Part shown: piece by piece, positions 49,454-50,564 of the stretch
Position numbering within the stretch: the first letter of the stretch is position 1
How the letters are laid out: each line of letters begins with the position of its first letter
From: DATAPE01 sp034667545
GTDB lineage: Bacteria > Actinomycetota > CADDZG01 > WHSQ01
Direction: 5' to 3'
DNA: 50,564 bases
Assembly: GCA_034667545.1 (NCBI GenBank)
Contig: JAXDJR010000051.1
Coordinates: 1-50,564 of the forward strand
Position numbers and translations under genes: made by a program
Notes under the pieces: generated by a model
Told to the model about the DNA's origin: nothing
What the model saw: only the letters and a program-made list of their open reading frames with translations
Databases searched by the model: none

Positions 49454-50386
49454 GTGACGGCGCCGAAGGCCTCGGGAGTCTTGTTCTCGGCCGGCCGCGG
49501 CACCAGGTTGAAGCCCCTAACCGAGAGCGTGCCCAAAGCGATTCTGCCGGTTCTTGATGTTCCCCTTGGGAGTTGGGGGTTGAAGGAGCTCCTGTCGATC
49601 TGTCCGAAGGTGTTCGTCAACGCTGAGCCGAACGTCAGGGCCGTCGTCGAATCGCAGCTCGCGCCAGTCACTGGGGGTCAACCTGGCGCGGTTATCTTCA
49701 AAGAGGAATTCCCAGAACCGTTCGGGGCGGGTGGGACCCTCGTTGCGCTGCGTGACCTCGTCACAGAGAGGGTCATCACATGGAACGCCGACACGATCAC
49801 CGACCTCGCCTTAGAGGCTTTGTTCGAGACCCACGAGGCATCGGGCGCGCCCGCAACAATCGCGGTACTTCCAGTCAATAGAGACGCCGACGTGTCGTTC
49901 GATAGTGGGCGCGCCACGGCGTTCATCGATCGACATGTGCGGCCCCAAGCGAGCGGGGGCCGATTCATAGGTGTTGCAGTACTGGAAAGGACCGTGTTGG
50001 ACGCGCTGCCCCCGCACAGGCCGCTGGGGCTGGCCGAGGCCGTGCTCGAACCTCTCGTGCGTAAGGGAGACCTGGCCGTTCACGTGCACGCGGGCTACGT
50101 CATAGACGTGGGCACCTTCCCTCGTTACCTGCAGGCCTCGATCGACCTGCTCGAGGGCAGGGGGCCGGCCCCTCCGCTTCCTCCTCCTGGCGAGATCATC
50201 CCGCTCGACAGCGGCGTTGCTTACCTGGGTCCCGGAGCCTCGGCACCAGACGGCACCCTGGCGGCGGGCGCCATGCTGCTGCGAGGATCACGGGTGCTCG
50301 AATCAGCCTTAGTCGAACGCGCCCTCGTGTGGCAAGACGCGGTTGTTCCCAGTGGCACCCGCGTTACCAACGCGGTGTGGTGGTGA
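49454..50386 (+). CDS. Sugar-phosphate nucleotidyltransferase family protein
   Basis: Protein of 310 residues. The N-terminal GVLFSAGRGTRLKPLTESVPKAILPV is the nucleotide-binding loop and lysine motif of NDP-sugar pyrophosphorylases; the conserved ITWNADT is the metal-binding Asp region (usually NGD), and FRFI-type strands follow (GGRFIGVAVLE). A C-terminal stretch after about 240 may form part of a left-handed beta helix. It should make an NDP-activated sugar for cell-surface glycans; the sugar and nucleotide cannot be told from sequence. GTG at 49454 has GAGGGAG upstream. Confidence 0.85.
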   Translation: MTAPKASGVLFSAGRGTRLKPLTESVPKAILPVLDVPLGSWGLKELLSICPKVFVNAEPNVRAVVESQLAPVTGGQPGAVIFKEEFPEPFGAGGTLVALRDLVTERVITWNADTITDLALEALFETHEASGAPATIAVLPVNRDADVSFDSGRATAFIDRHVRPQASGGRFIGVAVLERTVLDALPPHRPLGLAEAVLEPLVRKGDLAVHVHAGYVIDVGTFPRYLQASIDLLEGRGPAPPLPPPGEIIPLDSGVAYLGPGASAPDGTLAAGAMLLRGSRVLESALVERALVWQDAVVPSGTRVTNAVWW

Positions 50387-50417
50387 TTTCGCGGCCGAGG
50401 AGTGACCGTGGAGGTAT

Positions 50418-50564
50418 CTAGTGGGGAATCTGCAGGACCGAGTTGGCGGCTAAGTGAGTGATGAGTTGCGGGTATATGAAACCCGCTACGAGCGCGAGCG
50501 CGGCCACGCCCATCGCCACTTGCATCAAGTATGGGACCTCCACTACCTCGTCGGTCTCGGGTGG
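50418..50564 (-). CDS. C-terminal end of a membrane protein (partial)
   Basis: The minus strand is open from the window edge to a TAG at 50418-50420, encoding the last 48 residues: a polar stretch with TDEVVEVPYLMQ, then a helix MGVAALALVAGFIYPQLITHL and a short tail AANSVLQIPH. The layout and the GFIYPQ turn resemble the end of NuoM/NuoN-type proton-pumping subunits, which fits the edge of a nuo operon, but this is only a suggestion from a fragment. Confidence 0.55.
   Translation of the reverse strand, partial: PPETDEVVEVPYLMQVAMGVAALALVAGFIYPQLITHLAANSVLQIPH

Overview
The window looks like a chromosomal segment of a high-GC member of the Actinomycetota, probably from a little-studied lineage. 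The evidence is a BldC-type regulator, a qcrC-qcrA-qcrB set with a three-helix Rieske protein and a di-heme cytochrome, a caa3-type oxidase, a CIRCE-controlled groEL, and a tRNA-Thr/tRNA-Met/rpmG neighbourhood of actinobacterial type. There are no phage genes, insertion sequences or CRISPR arrays. Nothing in the sequence fixes a species.

Layout. 0-8.7 kb: metabolic and housekeeping genes (clpP, an SRPBCC/ArsR pair, arginase with TerC, a lipoprotein followed by an EamA transporter, aldo/keto reductase, a split-barrel flavoprotein, an alpha/beta hydrolase next to zwf). 8.8-14.3 kb: an envelope-directed block with a GEMM (cyclic-di-GMP-I class) riboswitch in front of a secreted CAP protein, a PGRP-type amidase, a Na/Pi-cotransporter-like protein overlapping a ribbon-helix-helix protein, a solute-binding lipoprotein and a second CAP protein. 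14.5-15.5 kb: a stand-alone receiver and a YajQ-family protein behind an orphan terminator. 24.9-15.5 kb (minus strand): a long, mostly overlapping respiratory operon holding the caa3 oxidase (ctaC, ctaD, ctaE), ctaG, a cytochrome c lipoprotein and qcrC-qcrA-qcrB, with three small membrane proteins not assigned to a family and a HAD protein at the tail.

25-30 kb: a RAM-domain protein and a flavin reductase, then a convergent operon mauE-like, alkaline-phosphatase-superfamily hydrolase, methyltransferase, larE, with a thioredoxin-like gene divergent from it. 30.3-37.5 kb: CIRCE-groEL, rpmG, a padR-ABC-FtsX export module that seems to split rpmG from tRNA-Met/tRNA-Thr, and bldC with a structured leader. 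37.7-50.5 kb: a ferric-reductase-like flavoprotein, two tandem exported sulfatases, a large FAD/Fe-S dehydrogenase, a sirtuin, an unusual DoxX-Rieske fusion divergent from a two-component system, tRNA-Tyr, a sugar nucleotidyltransferase and the 3' end of a membrane protein.

How they work together: the respiratory operon encodes a quinol-to-oxygen chain, probably a bc-caa3 supercomplex. The best candidates for undescribed biology are the cyclic-dinucleotide riboswitch whose stem can pair with the start codon of a secreted CAP protein, the three-hairpin bldC leader, the DoxX-Rieske fusion with its likely two-component regulator, and a short C-terminal LGY tail shared by two otherwise unrelated proteins.
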